In this document: one piece after another, positions 8,737-17,039 of the stretch
How positions within the stretch are numbered: the first letter of the stretch is position 1
Layout of the letters: the number at the start of each line of letters is the position of its first letter
Assembly: GCA_023441965.1 (NCBI GenBank)
Contig: JAEZNB010000082.1
Location: 1 to 43,576 of the forward strand
Direction: 5' to 3'
DNA: 43,576 nucleotides
Source: Bacillota bacterium
Lineage (GTDB): Bacteria; Bacillota; Clostridia; Lachnospirales; Lachnospiraceae
Notes under the pieces: generated by a model
What the model saw: the letters and a program-made list of their open reading frames with translations, nothing else
What the model was told of the DNA's origin: nothing
Database searches by the model: none
Made by a program: the position numbers and the translations under genes

Positions 8737-9624
8737 ATGAAGGAATACCGTTTATTCAGTGATTCAGCCTGTGACCTGCCGGAAAGCTTGATTAAGGAGC
8801 ATGAAATCGGTCTCATTCCGTTCTATGTAAGCTTTGACAGGGAGACCTATTATAAGGAAAACATTGATATCACAAAAGAATCCTTTTATGAGACCCTCAC
8901 GGATAAGCATATCTTTGCTACCACCTCCCTGCCCTCCGTTCAGGATTATATCAGTGCCTTCCGTCCTGCTTTGAAGGCAGGCTGCGATATCGTCTGCCTC
9001 TGCCTGACCCAGAAGTTCAGCGGCTCCTATCAGTCTGCGGTGAATGCCAAGCTTATCCTGGAGGAGCAGTTCCCGGAAGCAGCCATCCATATCATTGACA
9101 GCATTCAGGCTACAGGCGGACAGGGAATCCTACTGCTGCAGATGGCTGAAATGAAAAAGTCCGGCTATTCCATCACAGACCTGGTCGAAAGCACAAACAA
9201 GCTGAAGGCGACCGCACGGATCATGTTTACCGTTAATACCCTGGAGTACCTGGCACAGGGCAGGAGAATCGGTAAGGTAGTGGCACTGGCAAAGGATATG
9301 CTGGATTTAAAGCCTCTGATTCAGCTGAAGGAGGCCGAGCTGATTCCTTATTCCAATATTCGTGGGCGCAGGAAATCCCTGGATAAGGTGTTTGAGATGG
9401 TCGAAGAGTATTTCAGAGACTATCATGAGAAGCCAGAGGACTATGACTTTTGCATCGCGAATACCACAACACCTGACGATGCCATGATATTGCAGAAGCA
9501 CATCGAGAACTTCACCGGACGTAAGCTGCCTTACCCGATCTTTCAGATCGGAGTTACCATCGGTACTTATACGGGACCCGGTGCGCTTGGGATCTGTTTT
9601 GTAAAGAGATACAATCGAATTTGA
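8737..9624 (+). CDS. DegV family protein (fatty-acid-binding)
   Basis: DegV proteins bind a fatty acid; in Gram-positive bacteria related proteins (FakB) present it to the kinase FakA. The N terminus YRLFSDSACDLP and IGLIPFYVSF match the first domain. Further signature stretches are TSLPSVQDY, CLTQKFSGSYQSA, IHIIDSIQATGGQG, LEYLAQGRRIGK and IGVTIGTYTGPGALGICF. At 295 aa it is full length. AGGAGG precedes the ATG. No fakA is nearby, so whether it is a FakB or another DegV type cannot be told. The LUD gene begins 14 bases after its stop codon and is probably cotranscribed. Confidence 0.92.
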   Translation: MKEYRLFSDSACDLPESLIKEHEIGLIPFYVSFDRETYYKENIDITKESFYETLTDKHIFATTSLPSVQDYISAFRPALKAGCDIVCLCLTQKFSGSYQSAVNAKLILEEQFPEAAIHIIDSIQATGGQGILLLQMAEMKKSGYSITDLVESTNKLKATARIMFTVNTLEYLAQGRRIGKVVALAKDMLDLKPLIQLKEAELIPYSNIRGRRKSLDKVFEMVEEYFRDYHEKPEDYDFCIANTTTPDDAMILQKHIENFTGRKLPYPIFQIGVTIGTYTGPGALGICFVKRYNRI

Positions 9625-9638
9625 GGAGGAGGGATAGG

Positions 9639-10274
9639 ATGACACCTAAGAAAATTTATTATGAGAACTTAGCGGACAGCCTGATCAGCAAATTTAATAA
9701 GAGGGGGATTGAGGGGTATTATTGCGAGAATGCGGAGGATGCCCTGCTCATGGCGAAACGCTTTCTTACCCCCGGCTGTTCTATCTCCTGGGGAGGCTCC
9801 GAAACCCTGAAGGAGATCGGACTGATAGAATACCTGAAGGAATCCGATTACATACTATATGATCGTGAAACAGCTAAGACTGCTGAGGAATCCTCGGCTA
9901 TGTACAGTAAAATCGTTACTGCCGATTACTTCTTCATGAGCTCCAATGCCATTGCTCTGGATGGGCAGCTGGTGAATATCGACGGAAAGGGCAATCGTGT
10001 TGCCTGCCTGATTACCGGGCCGAAGAATGTCATCATAGTAGCCGGAATGAATAAGATCGTTACGGATGTTGAAAGCGGTATCGAACGGGTCCGCAATATG
10101 GCGACTCCTCCGAACACCGTCCGCCTGAATAGGAAGACCCCCTGTGCAGAACTGGGCAAATGCGCGAATTGTCTGGTGGACGACTGCATCTGCTGCCAAA
10201 TCGTAATCACCAGAAAGTCACTGATTCCCGGCCGCATCAAGGTAATCCTTGTCGGTGAGGAGCTGGGCTACTAG
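9639..10274 (+). CDS. LUD domain protein (LutC-like, formerly DUF162)
   Basis: The domain runs nearly the full 211 aa: YYENLADSLISKFNKRGIEGYYC, then CSISWGGSETLKEIG, YDRETAKTAEE, ADYFFMSSNAIALDGQLVNIDG and GPKNVIIVAGMNKIV. These are typical of stand-alone LUD proteins related to LutC/YkgG, which act in lactate utilisation. A cysteine cluster (CAELGKCANCLVDDCICC, starting near residue 168) could bind a metal or an iron-sulfur cluster. No lutA or lutB is nearby, so a lactate role is not supported by context. The ATG at 9639 follows GGAGGAGGG. It lies just downstream of degV. Confidence 0.88.
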   Translation: MTPKKIYYENLADSLISKFNKRGIEGYYCENAEDALLMAKRFLTPGCSISWGGSETLKEIGLIEYLKESDYILYDRETAKTAEESSAMYSKIVTADYFFMSSNAIALDGQLVNIDGKGNRVACLITGPKNVIIVAGMNKIVTDVESGIERVRNMATPPNTVRLNRKTPCAELGKCANCLVDDCICCQIVITRKSLIPGRIKVILVGEELGY

Positions 10275-10435
10275 GTCCGTCTCGGTCTGCACCCCTGCAG
10301 ACAGCGCAGGGATTGCCGCAGCAGATGTACACCTAGGTTATCAACGGGCTTGGCTGAAAGAACGAATGAAAATGAATAAGAATTAATATGATATAGCAAG
10401 ATAATAGAAGATTACTTGCAGAAAGGACGGTACCC

Positions 10436-10606
10436 ATGTCAAAGGATAATAATGCTTCTTCAGATTCTAAAGCCTCCGTAACAATTACGGTGGATGTAAC
10501 GAAAATAGTGAAGTATGTTTGCTGTGCCGGTGTATTCGTAGTAGGAATTATATTTGGAACGAAGTGCTATCATAAGATGCTGGAGGAAGGGTTCTTTAAG
10601 ATCTGA
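10436..10606 (+). CDS. Small single-pass membrane protein, 56 aa
   Basis: ATG at 10436 to TGA at 10606, with AAAGGA about 9 bases upstream. An N-terminal polar Ser/Asp/Asn stretch (residues 1-14) is followed by alternating Val/Thr residues. One membrane segment (about residues 26-41) contains CC and GVFVVGIIFG, and a short charged tail ends in EEGFFKI. It reads like a real peptide and is followed by a good terminator. It is 161 bases downstream of the LUD gene and may belong to that transcript. Function unknown. Confidence 0.6.
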   Translation: MSKDNNASSDSKASVTITVDVTKIVKYVCCAGVFVVGIIFGTKCYHKMLEEGFFKI

Positions 10607-10639
10607 ACCTCAAATCAAGTACCTCAAGATTGACTGAAA

Positions 10640-10661
10640 GGGGCTGTTGTGAAACAGCCCC
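10640..10661. terminator. Hairpin terminator between convergent transcripts
   Basis: GGGGCTGTT (10640-10648), a GTGA loop and AACAGCCCC (10653-10661), a perfect 9-bp stem. T-rich sequence follows on the plus strand and TTTC on the minus strand, so it may end both the degV-side transcript and acylphosphatase. Confidence 0.75.
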
Positions 10662-10717
10662 TAAGCTTTCCTCTTCCTTCAAGGCATGCTTCAGTATAAT
10701 GCGATTATTCTAAGCCT

Positions 10718-11086
10718 TCACTGCTCTCCTTTGATTAAGGTGAAGCCTCCTTCCTCCTGTAAAGGAAGCTCCTCTCTTTTGACCTCCCGGACGGATGCCC
10801 TTTTTAGGGCCTTCATAAATCCGATCAGGAATTCTATCTTAGATCCTTCTCCCTGCAGCTCTGCCTCCACATTCTTATCCTTGGTATTTTTCACCCATCC
10901 GGTCAGGTTCAGGCGTTTGGAAAATTCGTATATCTCCAGCCGAAAGCCTACCTTCTGTACTCTTCCTGTGAATTTGATTCTTTCTCTGATGGTAGGAGAT
11001 GGCGGAAAGTCAGGTAAGCGAGTGTTCTTAACCTGTCTGATGACATAACCGTCTCTGATTTTCTTCAGCTGATGAATGAAGCTCAA
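10718..11086 (-). CDS. Acylphosphatase-like protein
   Basis: The core GRVQKVGFRLEIYEFSKRL...GWVKN...VEAELQGE matches acylphosphatase, which hydrolyses carboxyl-phosphate bonds. The catalytic pair is present as Arg49 (VGFR) and Asn67 (WVKN). At 122 aa it is longer than the usual 90 or so because of a roughly 35-residue N-terminal extension. That extension looks genuine: the TTG start at 11086 is preceded by AGGAGG at 8 bases. It lies downstream of the AraC-type regulator on the same strand, 47 bases apart, and could be read from its promoter. Confidence 0.87.
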   Translation of the reverse strand: MSFIHQLKKIRDGYVIRQVKNTRLPDFPPSPTIRERIKFTGRVQKVGFRLEIYEFSKRLNLTGWVKNTKDKNVEAELQGEGSKIEFLIGFMKALKRASVREVKREELPLQEEGGFTLIKGEQ

Positions 11087-11133
11087 AACCTATACCTCCT
11101 ATCTCTTTCCTCTATGATACCGATACTTCATCT

Positions 11134-12024
11134 CTATAATACCGAAATCGGAAAATACAGATCACACTCACAATAGTGCCTGCTGCATTTCGCATAATTA
11201 ATCTGTTCGAAGCAAAACCGCTCGGTCAGATGAAATTCCATGGTAGGAATCCAGCTATTGTTTACAAACTGCCACAGATCCTTCAGCCTTTCCGCGGAGA
11301 TCTCCTCCGGCCGATGGGGTGCCATATAGGTAAATACTCCGTACTTGTGGGGCTTGATGTGTTTCACAGTCATATTCGGACCCACGATGCTGTTCTGGTT
11401 GATCTTGACCGAGGGCTGATAGCGGGCATAGGAACCGGGCTTCCTCAGTGCGGGTATAAAGCCGATGTAGATATCCTTATCCACCGGATTAATGATCTCT
11501 GCTTTCCTGTGATAGAAGAAGTCAACTCCAAAGTCATGGGCCGTCCTCCCCTTACCGTCCTCCTCCTGTTCAGGCTGACACTCGATGCCGGCGATGGAGA
11601 AGGCAGGCAGTACGGTGATGGACTTAAAGAACATCAGACCCTCCCCGGAGCAGTTCATGAAGTCCGCATTAAATCTGTCCAAAATGTTTAATGGGCTGGG
11701 ATTTCTTCTCCATTTAGCCGGTGTGATCTGATATTCCTCCTTGAATACCCTCTGATAGGTCCTCTCCCACCCCAGACAGTATTTTGAGGCAATGAACTCA
11801 ATGCTGTTATTGTTATTGATCAGATCCCCTAAGGACTGGGCAATTCTTCTCCTTCTCACATACTCCATCAGTCCTGTCGAGGTAGCACCCTTCCAGATTC
11901 TTAAAAGATGGAACTTGGACAGGTTGACATTTTCAGAGATATTATCCAGATCCAGGTCCTCTAAAAGGTTACTCTCAATATATTCCGTTGTCTTCTTAAT
12001 TATATCCAACAGATAATTGTCCAT
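11134..12024 (-). CDS. AraC-family transcriptional regulator with GyrI-like effector domain
   Basis: Residues 1-107 form an N-terminal AraC DNA-binding domain with two helix-turn-helices: LDNISENVNLSKFHLLRIWKGATSTGLMEYVRRRR, then SIEFIASKYCLGWERTYQRVFKEEYQITPAKWR. The remaining 185 or so residues resemble the GyrI-like small-molecule-binding domain seen in Rob, SoxS-like and BmrR regulators, ending in CRHYCECDLYFPISVL. That layout usually means activation by hydrophobic or cationic drugs. The ATG follows AGGGGG by 5 bases. It is transcribed away from the nucleotidyltransferase-uvrA pair, its most likely target. Confidence 0.88.
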   Translation of the reverse strand: MDNYLLDIIKKTTEYIESNLLEDLDLDNISENVNLSKFHLLRIWKGATSTGLMEYVRRRRIAQSLGDLINNNNSIEFIASKYCLGWERTYQRVFKEEYQITPAKWRRNPSPLNILDRFNADFMNCSGEGLMFFKSITVLPAFSIAGIECQPEQEEDGKGRTAHDFGVDFFYHRKAEIINPVDKDIYIGFIPALRKPGSYARYQPSVKINQNSIVGPNMTVKHIKPHKYGVFTYMAPHRPEEISAERLKDLWQFVNNSWIPTMEFHLTERFCFEQINYAKCSRHYCECDLYFPISVL

Positions 12025-12071
12025 GCAGCCCCCTGATTCTCTGTTACCGTTTTACAGGTTTATCAACAAAC

Positions 12072-12077
12072 ATTATA
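12072..12077 (-). promoter_or_regulatory. Probable -10 element of the AraC-type regulator
   Basis: Minus-strand TATAAT at 12072-12077, about 48 bases before the start codon. The -35 region (GTGCAA) is poor, suggesting weak or regulated expression. Confidence 0.4.
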
Positions 12078-12127
12078 ACATAAGGGTCGGACTTTGCACG
12101 GAATAATTTAACAATTCTTTTATCTTA

Positions 12128-12198
12128 GCAATTTCTGTCCTGTTTTGGTCAGGATACCGCAATTTCTGTCCTGTATTCTGTCATCAGAGCGGTATAAT
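12128..12198 (+). promoter_or_regulatory. Promoter with paired 16-bp direct repeats, likely activator sites
   Basis: Two identical copies of GCAATTTCTGTCCTGT occupy 12128-12143 and 12159-12174, 31 bases apart (about three helical turns). A perfect -10 box TATAAT lies at 12193-12198. The expected -35 position (about 12169-12175) matches TTGACA poorly and is covered by the second repeat. This is the arrangement of an activator-dependent promoter. The divergent AraC-type protein is the obvious candidate; the link is inferred. Confidence 0.65.
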
Positions 12199-12258
12199 GG
12201 TTGCCATAGATCAATAACACCCTGCCTAATGTCAACGAAAGGCGGAAAGGATGAGGGA

Positions 12259-13179
12259 ATGGATACGAATATGCAACCTACGCTGAAGGAAAGATATCTG
12301 GCGGCTACCAAAAGCTTTATTGACAAGATCAAGAACGATCCGAATATCATCGCCGTCATCGTATGCGGAAGCCTGGCCTATGACCAGGTCTGGGAAAAAA
12401 GTGACATTGATATGACCGTAGTGGTTAGGGATCAGACCATTAAAACGGATTCCTACTGCATCCTTGAGGATGATATAACGATCAACGTCAGTATCGCACC
12501 CAGAAGCAACTTCAAGCGATTTATGGAGCGGTCAACCGGAGGCTCCTTTGAGCAGGCCTATTATGCCAAGGGTCAGATTGTATACTCCACGGACGAGAGC
12601 TTCAATGAGTATTTTGAAGAACAGAAAATCATGGGCAGTAATGATATCGCCCTGAACATCTTCTATGATGCCTGCAATCTGCTTTATGTCTATCAGAAGG
12701 CCACGAAATGGTTAACCGTTAAGAAGGATCCTGTATATGCTCAGTACTATCTTCTGGGGGCAGCGGAAAGTATGGCAAGGATTGAGGTTACCCTGCAGGG
12801 GGACCCGCCCACCAGAGAAGTAATTCAGCAAGCCCTTAAGCTTCATCCCGAGCTCATCACTCCTTATTATCAGACTGCCATGTCCCGTCTGTATACCGAG
12901 GAAGAATTACAGACTCTGATTGATGGTATTAACACCTATCTGTTGAAGCATCTGGACATCATCAAACAGCCGGTTCTGGAAAATATGCGGGATCAGGAGC
13001 TAAAGACTGTAACCATGTTGGCCAAGTATTTTCATACGGAGGGCCACTATATCATCAATCTTCTTGACTACCTGGCAGATCAGGGTGTTCTGGTCAAGGT
13101 TTCTCAGACCATCCGGATCACGCCCAGGGGCAAGAAGGCTGTGGAAGAGATCGGTTATCTCTATATTCCGAATGTCTGA
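12259..13179 (+). CDS. Nucleotidyltransferase-domain protein with C-terminal winged-helix-like region
   Basis: IIAVIVCGSLAYDQVWEKSDIDMTVVV (residues 30-56) is the Pol-beta-type nucleotidyltransferase signature: GS at 37-38 and the metal-binding pair Asp49/Asp51. This fold includes aminoglycoside nucleotidyltransferases and MNT-like toxin-antitoxin partners. The middle of the 306-aa protein is helical. The last 60 or so residues (EGHYIINLLDYLADQGVLVKVSQTIRITPRGKKAVEE) look like a winged helix. The ATG at 12259 lies 7 bases after AAAGGA. It is 17 bases upstream of the uvrA paralog, clearly one operon. The target of nucleotidyl transfer is unknown, and no HEPN partner is seen. Confidence 0.8.
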   Translation: MDTNMQPTLKERYLAATKSFIDKIKNDPNIIAVIVCGSLAYDQVWEKSDIDMTVVVRDQTIKTDSYCILEDDITINVSIAPRSNFKRFMERSTGGSFEQAYYAKGQIVYSTDESFNEYFEEQKIMGSNDIALNIFYDACNLLYVYQKATKWLTVKKDPVYAQYYLLGAAESMARIEVTLQGDPPTREVIQQALKLHPELITPYYQTAMSRLYTEEELQTLIDGINTYLLKHLDIIKQPVLENMRDQELKTVTMLAKYFHTEGHYIINLLDYLADQGVLVKVSQTIRITPRGKKAVEEIGYLYIPNV

Positions 13180-13196
13180 TAGAGAGGAGTACCTAT

Positions 13197-16067
13197 ATGA
13201 CTGTACGTTCCAGCATCGAAATATCCGGTGCGAAGCAAAATAACCTAAAGAATATCTCTGTTGAGATCCCCCGGGATAAGCTGACTGTAATCACCGGTGT
13301 ATCCGGCTCCGGTAAGTCCTCCCTGGCCTTTGATGTCTTGTATGGAGAAGGTCAAAGGCGTTTCCTGGACTCCATCTCCAACTTTGCCAAGAGCCGTATT
13401 ACCCAGCTGAAGAAAGCGAAGGTAGATTACATCCGCGGCTTATCCCCGGTCATCGCCATCGAGCAGAAGAAGGGAAATAACAATCCCAGGTCCACTGTCG
13501 GAACTGTCACAGATATCAATGACTACCTAAGACTGCTCTATGCTACGGCAGGCATCGGCAGGTGTCCTGCCTGCTCCCATCCGCTGGAGCAGCTGTCTCC
13601 CGCTCAGATCGCAGAGCATATCTGCACCCTGCCCCTCGGTACCGTAGTGGAGCTTCGGGCTCCCGTATATAAGGTATATGGGGAGGACTATAATTATACC
13701 TTCCAAGGTTTGAGAGAAAAGGGCTTCAAGAAGCTGCTCCTGGATGGGGAGCCCTTCTCCCTATCGGATAAGCAGGAGGTAAATGAGGCAAAGGATTACC
13801 ATATGGAGCTCATTATCGACCGCTTTACCTTAAGGAGCGATTCCTATATCCAGCTGACCAAGTCCATCGAGGCCTCCTTGCTCGCCCTGGAGGAGGATTT
13901 CATGATTCAGGTGGAGGTCGTGGGCGGTGTTCCTGCATCCTTCTACGAAGGACTTGCTTGTCCGGAGCATCATACCTTCCTCTGTGAAATGCAGCCCTTC
14001 CATTTCTCCTTCAATACCCCTGTCAGTGCCTGCCACACCTGCCTCGGTGTCGGTATGTCCTATGTCGTCGAACCCCGCTTCCTGGTCGTGGCACCGGAGA
14101 AAAGCATCAATAAGGGAGCCTTTAAGAATACCGTATACAACTTGAGCGGTAAGGACAGCTACCGTGGTGTCATGCTCTACAGCCTGTCTCAGCAGTATAA
14201 CTTTAGCCTGGATACCCCCTTCAATGAGCTGCCCAATGAGATTCACGACCTCTTATTTTATGGCACCAAGGGAGAACCGGTTAAAATGCTTCAACCCCCG
14301 GACTCTACCAAGCGCAATTGGATCGTGGGCAGGGAGGTCCCCTTCAGCGGCTATGTCCATGAATTTGAACACTGGTACCGGTCCTATATCCGCAGGACCT
14401 CCACGACAGAAGCCTTTGAGCCTGCCTTTATCAAGGATTGTATGATCGAGAAGCTATGCCCGGAATGTCACGGGGCAAGACTGAAGAAGCAGCGTCTCCA
14501 GGTAACAGTCGGTGGAAAAAGCATTGATGAATTGAGCAAGCTGCAGCTGCCGGAGCTTCTGGCCTTCATCGAGTCCCTGACCTTCGAGGAGAGGATTCGG
14601 GAGGTTGCGCAGACGATTGTCAGGGAGTTGTCCACCAGGATACAGCTGCTGATCGATATCGGACTGCATTATATCAACCTGGGCAGAAGAAGCGACAGCA
14701 TCTCCGGAGGAGAGATGCAAAGAATAAAGATGTCCACCCAGATCAGCAGTGAGCTGATGGGAATGCTTTATGTCATGGATGAACCCAGCATAGGGCTTCA
14801 TCCGAGGGATTCCGGCAAGGTCATCGAGACGATGAAGAAGCTTAGGGACATCGGTAATACCGTGATTGTTGTTGAGCATGACCTGGATACAATCAGGAAT
14901 GCAGACCATATCATTGAGATTGGACCCGGTCCCGGCATCCACGGAGGAACTGTCGTTGCCAGCGGACCGATCGAGGCCATCATGCAGGAGGAGGCTTCCG
15001 TCACGGGACGATACCTGTCCGGAAAGGCTTCCATCCCCGTACCCAAGCAACGGAGGAAGCTGGGGGATGAATTTCTGACCATCCAGGGAGCCAGAGAAAA
15101 CAACCTGAAGAATGTGGATCTGGATATCCCCCTCGGGGTCTTTCTCTGCATCACCGGTGTATCCGGTTCCGGTAAGAGCTCTCTGATCAATGAAATCCTA
15201 TATAAGCAGCTGAAGATCGACAAGACCGGGGCCCGAATCATGCCCGGAGTCCATGACTTTCTCTTCGGCTCAGAGCTGATCAACAATGTGATTAATATCG
15301 ACCAGTCACCGATCGGCAGGAATTCCAAATCCAATCCGGCCACCTATATCGGTCTATATGATAAGATCCGTGAGCTTTTTGCCGCTCAGCCGGAAGCCAT
15401 AGACCGCGGTTATAGCTCTCTGGACTTCTCTCTGACGCATGCCAACGGCTGCCGCTGCGAGCACTGCCAGGGAGATGGTATCATCGTGACCGATCTGCAA
15501 TTTATGGCGGATATCGAGACCATCTGTCCCATGTGTAAGGGCAGACGCTTCTCAGAGGAGGGTCTGGAAGTCAAGTACCGTGGGAAGAGCATCTCAGATG
15601 TTCTGGAGATGACTGTGGAGGAGGCCCTGGTCTTCTTCAAGGATCACCATTACCTCAGGCATAAGCTTGGTATCATGAACGAGCTGGGCCTTGGATACCT
15701 GTGTCTGGGACAGAGCTCCACTACCCTGTCAGGCGGTGAAGCCCAGAGGGTGAAGCTGGCCTATGAGCTGGCGAAGATCAAAAGAGGGGCCCACAACCTG
15801 TATATCCTGGATGAGCCTACGACAGGCCTCCACCTCTCTGATATCGCCAAGCTTCTGGACTGCCTGAACAAGCTGGTGGATCAAGGACATTCCGTCATCG
15901 TCATCGAGCATCACTTGGATGTGATCAAGTCGGCAGACTACATCATAGACCTGGGCCCGGAGGGTGGCAACAAGGGCGGGTATATCGTAGCTGAGGGTAC
16001 TCCTGAGCAGATCGTTAAGGTAGAGGAATCCTATACAGGAAGGTTCCTGAAGGAGGTTCTGAATTAA
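13197..16067 (+). CDS. UvrA-family ATPase (excinuclease ABC subunit A paralog)
   Basis: 956 aa with two ABC modules. The first has Walker A GVSGSGKSS (34-42), a CPAC zinc site, signature SGGEMQRIKM and LYVMDEPSIGLHPRD. The second has GVSGSGKSS near residue 655, zinc-type CRCEHC and CPMC motifs, LSGGEAQRVKL and LYILDEPTTGLHLSD. A region resembling the UvrB-binding domain is present (residues 145-250), unlike short UvrA2 proteins. However, the stretch before NNNPRSTVGTVTDI diverges from housekeeping UvrA (SISNFAKSRITQLKKAKVD in place of the usual SLSAYARQFL type). No uvrB or uvrC is nearby. With its nucleotidyltransferase partner and AraC/GyrI regulator, an inducible damage or drug-protection role is likely, but inferred. 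Confidence 0.9.
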   Translation: MTVRSSIEISGAKQNNLKNISVEIPRDKLTVITGVSGSGKSSLAFDVLYGEGQRRFLDSISNFAKSRITQLKKAKVDYIRGLSPVIAIEQKKGNNNPRSTVGTVTDINDYLRLLYATAGIGRCPACSHPLEQLSPAQIAEHICTLPLGTVVELRAPVYKVYGEDYNYTFQGLREKGFKKLLLDGEPFSLSDKQEVNEAKDYHMELIIDRFTLRSDSYIQLTKSIEASLLALEEDFMIQVEVVGGVPASFYEGLACPEHHTFLCEMQPFHFSFNTPVSACHTCLGVGMSYVVEPRFLVVAPEKSINKGAFKNTVYNLSGKDSYRGVMLYSLSQQYNFSLDTPFNELPNEIHDLLFYGTKGEPVKMLQPPDSTKRNWIVGREVPFSGYVHEFEHWYRSYIRRTSTTEAFEPAFIKDCMIEKLCPECHGARLKKQRLQVTVGGKSIDELSKLQLPELLAFIESLTFEERIREVAQTIVRELSTRIQLLIDIGLHYINLGRRSDSISGGEMQRIKMSTQISSELMGMLYVMDEPSIGLHPRDSGKVIETMKKLRDIGNTVIVVEHDLDTIRNADHIIEIGPGPGIHGGTVVASGPIEAIMQEEASVTGRYLSGKASIPVPKQRRKLGDEFLTIQGARENNLKNVDLDIPLGVFLCITGVSGSGKSSLINEILYKQLKIDKTGARIMPGVHDFLFGSELINNVINIDQSPIGRNSKSNPATYIGLYDKIRELFAAQPEAIDRGYSSLDFSLTHANGCRCEHCQGDGIIVTDLQFMADIETICPMCKGRRFSEEGLEVKYRGKSISDVLEMTVEEALVFFKDHHYLRHKLGIMNELGLGYLCLGQSSTTLSGGEAQRVKLAYELAKIKRGAHNLYILDEPTTGLHLSDIAKLLDCLNKLVDQGHSVIVIEHHLDVIKSADYIIDLGPEGGNKGGYIVAEGTPEQIVKVEESYTGRFLKEVLN

Positions 16068-16081
16068 ATCGTAAAAAAGAT

Positions 16082-16130
16082 CCGGTAACCTCGTATGCCT
16101 GTAGTCATGCATATGAGGTTACCGGTTTTT
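16082..16130 (+). terminator. Terminator of the nucleotidyltransferase-uvrA operon
   Basis: CCGGTAACCTC (16082-16092) pairs with GAGGTTACCGG (16115-16125). The stem continues inward with GTATGC/GCATAT-type pairing to about 17 bp around a 10-base loop, and TTTTT follows at 16126-16130. It begins 14 bases after the uvrA stop codon. Confidence 0.9.
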
Positions 16131-16169
16131 AAGCGTAAAGGTCTGAACCTTGTATTATTAACTGATGTA

Positions 16170-16907
16170 TTATGCCAGTACTGCTTCCGTATACTTCTTA
16201 GTGTAGGGACATACCTCTATGCATTTACCGCATAGGGTAATCTTCTTATCCAGGACCTTCGCTGCGATCTCCCTGGCCTTCTTTCTGCAAGCCATGGCAT
16301 CATAGAAATCATCCCGTTCCAGGTCCGGGCTCCAGTTTCGGCCTGAAATAGCTCCTCCGGGACAGGCCTTCGTACAGAGCATACAGCTTCCGCATTTGGA
16401 CTGGGGGATCGTCTTCGGATATTCCATCGGCATATCGGTCAGTACCGAGGTTAAGCGAACAGCGGAGCCATAGGCTTCGGTGAGAAATAGAGCACTCTTA
16501 CCGATCCAGCCAAGGCCTGCTTTCACAGCAACCGTCTTGTGGGGCATGATGGTCCGGAAGATACCGAATTCCTTGGTTTCTCCTGTCTGGGGATAGGCCT
16601 TGTAACCCTGGGCCTTGATATATTCCGCACAGAGAACTGCCAGGTCGTCCAATTGATGCTTCGAGCTGTGATAAGCATCATAATATTCCATCGTAGGACC
16701 ATCCTGAATCCCTTTGATGACCTCCTTGGGATAAGCCAGAGCAATCGAGACACCATAAGGATATTCCGGTATCTCAAAGGGCTCCTTCTCTGAATCCTCA
16801 CTCTGTGGTCCCTCCAGATCGGCCTTATAATAAAGTCCTTCAATCTGCGCAAATCCCACCAGGGATGCTCCATGCTCCAATAGCATTTCTTTTAGTTTTA
16901 GATCCAT
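16170..16907 (-). CDS. QueG-like 4Fe-4S double-cluster protein (epoxyqueuosine reductase paralog)
   Basis: Two iron-sulfur motifs are seen: CGSCMLCTKACP (Cys172, 175, 178, 182) and CGKCIEVCPY (Cys226, 229, 233), plus Cys207. Upstream are family stretches such as YPYGVSIALAYPKEV and AVKAGLGWIGKSALFLTEAYGSAVRLTSVLTDMP, shared with epoxyqueuosine reductase. At 245 aa it lacks the C-terminal HEAT-repeat region of full QueG. It probably belongs to the shorter paralogs common in anaerobes, whose substrate is unknown. The ATG follows GGGGGAAGGAT, and a near-consensus promoter lies about 100 bases upstream. It converges on the uvrA operon. Confidence 0.88.
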   Translation of the reverse strand: MDLKLKEMLLEHGASLVGFAQIEGLYYKADLEGPQSEDSEKEPFEIPEYPYGVSIALAYPKEVIKGIQDGPTMEYYDAYHSSKHQLDDLAVLCAEYIKAQGYKAYPQTGETKEFGIFRTIMPHKTVAVKAGLGWIGKSALFLTEAYGSAVRLTSVLTDMPMEYPKTIPQSKCGSCMLCTKACPGGAISGRNWSPDLERDDFYDAMACRKKAREIAAKVLDKKITLCGKCIEVCPYTKKYTEAVLA

Positions 16908-17003
16908 ATCCTTCCCCCTGACATCAAATTCTCTCTCTCGTATCGAAGTCAGTGTCTTCCTGTTCTCAAAGAGGAAACACCGTCCTACGATATTAATATC
17001 CCT

Positions 17004-17032
17004 ATAATATCTTCTCTTGAAATTTATGTCAA
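17004..17032 (-). promoter_or_regulatory. Strong sigma-A promoter for the QueG-like gene
   Basis: Minus-strand TTGACA (17027-17032), a 17-base spacer and TATTAT (17004-17009), nearly consensus. It begins within a few bases of the T-run that ends the upstream RNA candidate, giving a compact terminator-promoter boundary. Confidence 0.8.
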
Positions 17033-17039
17033 GTATGTC

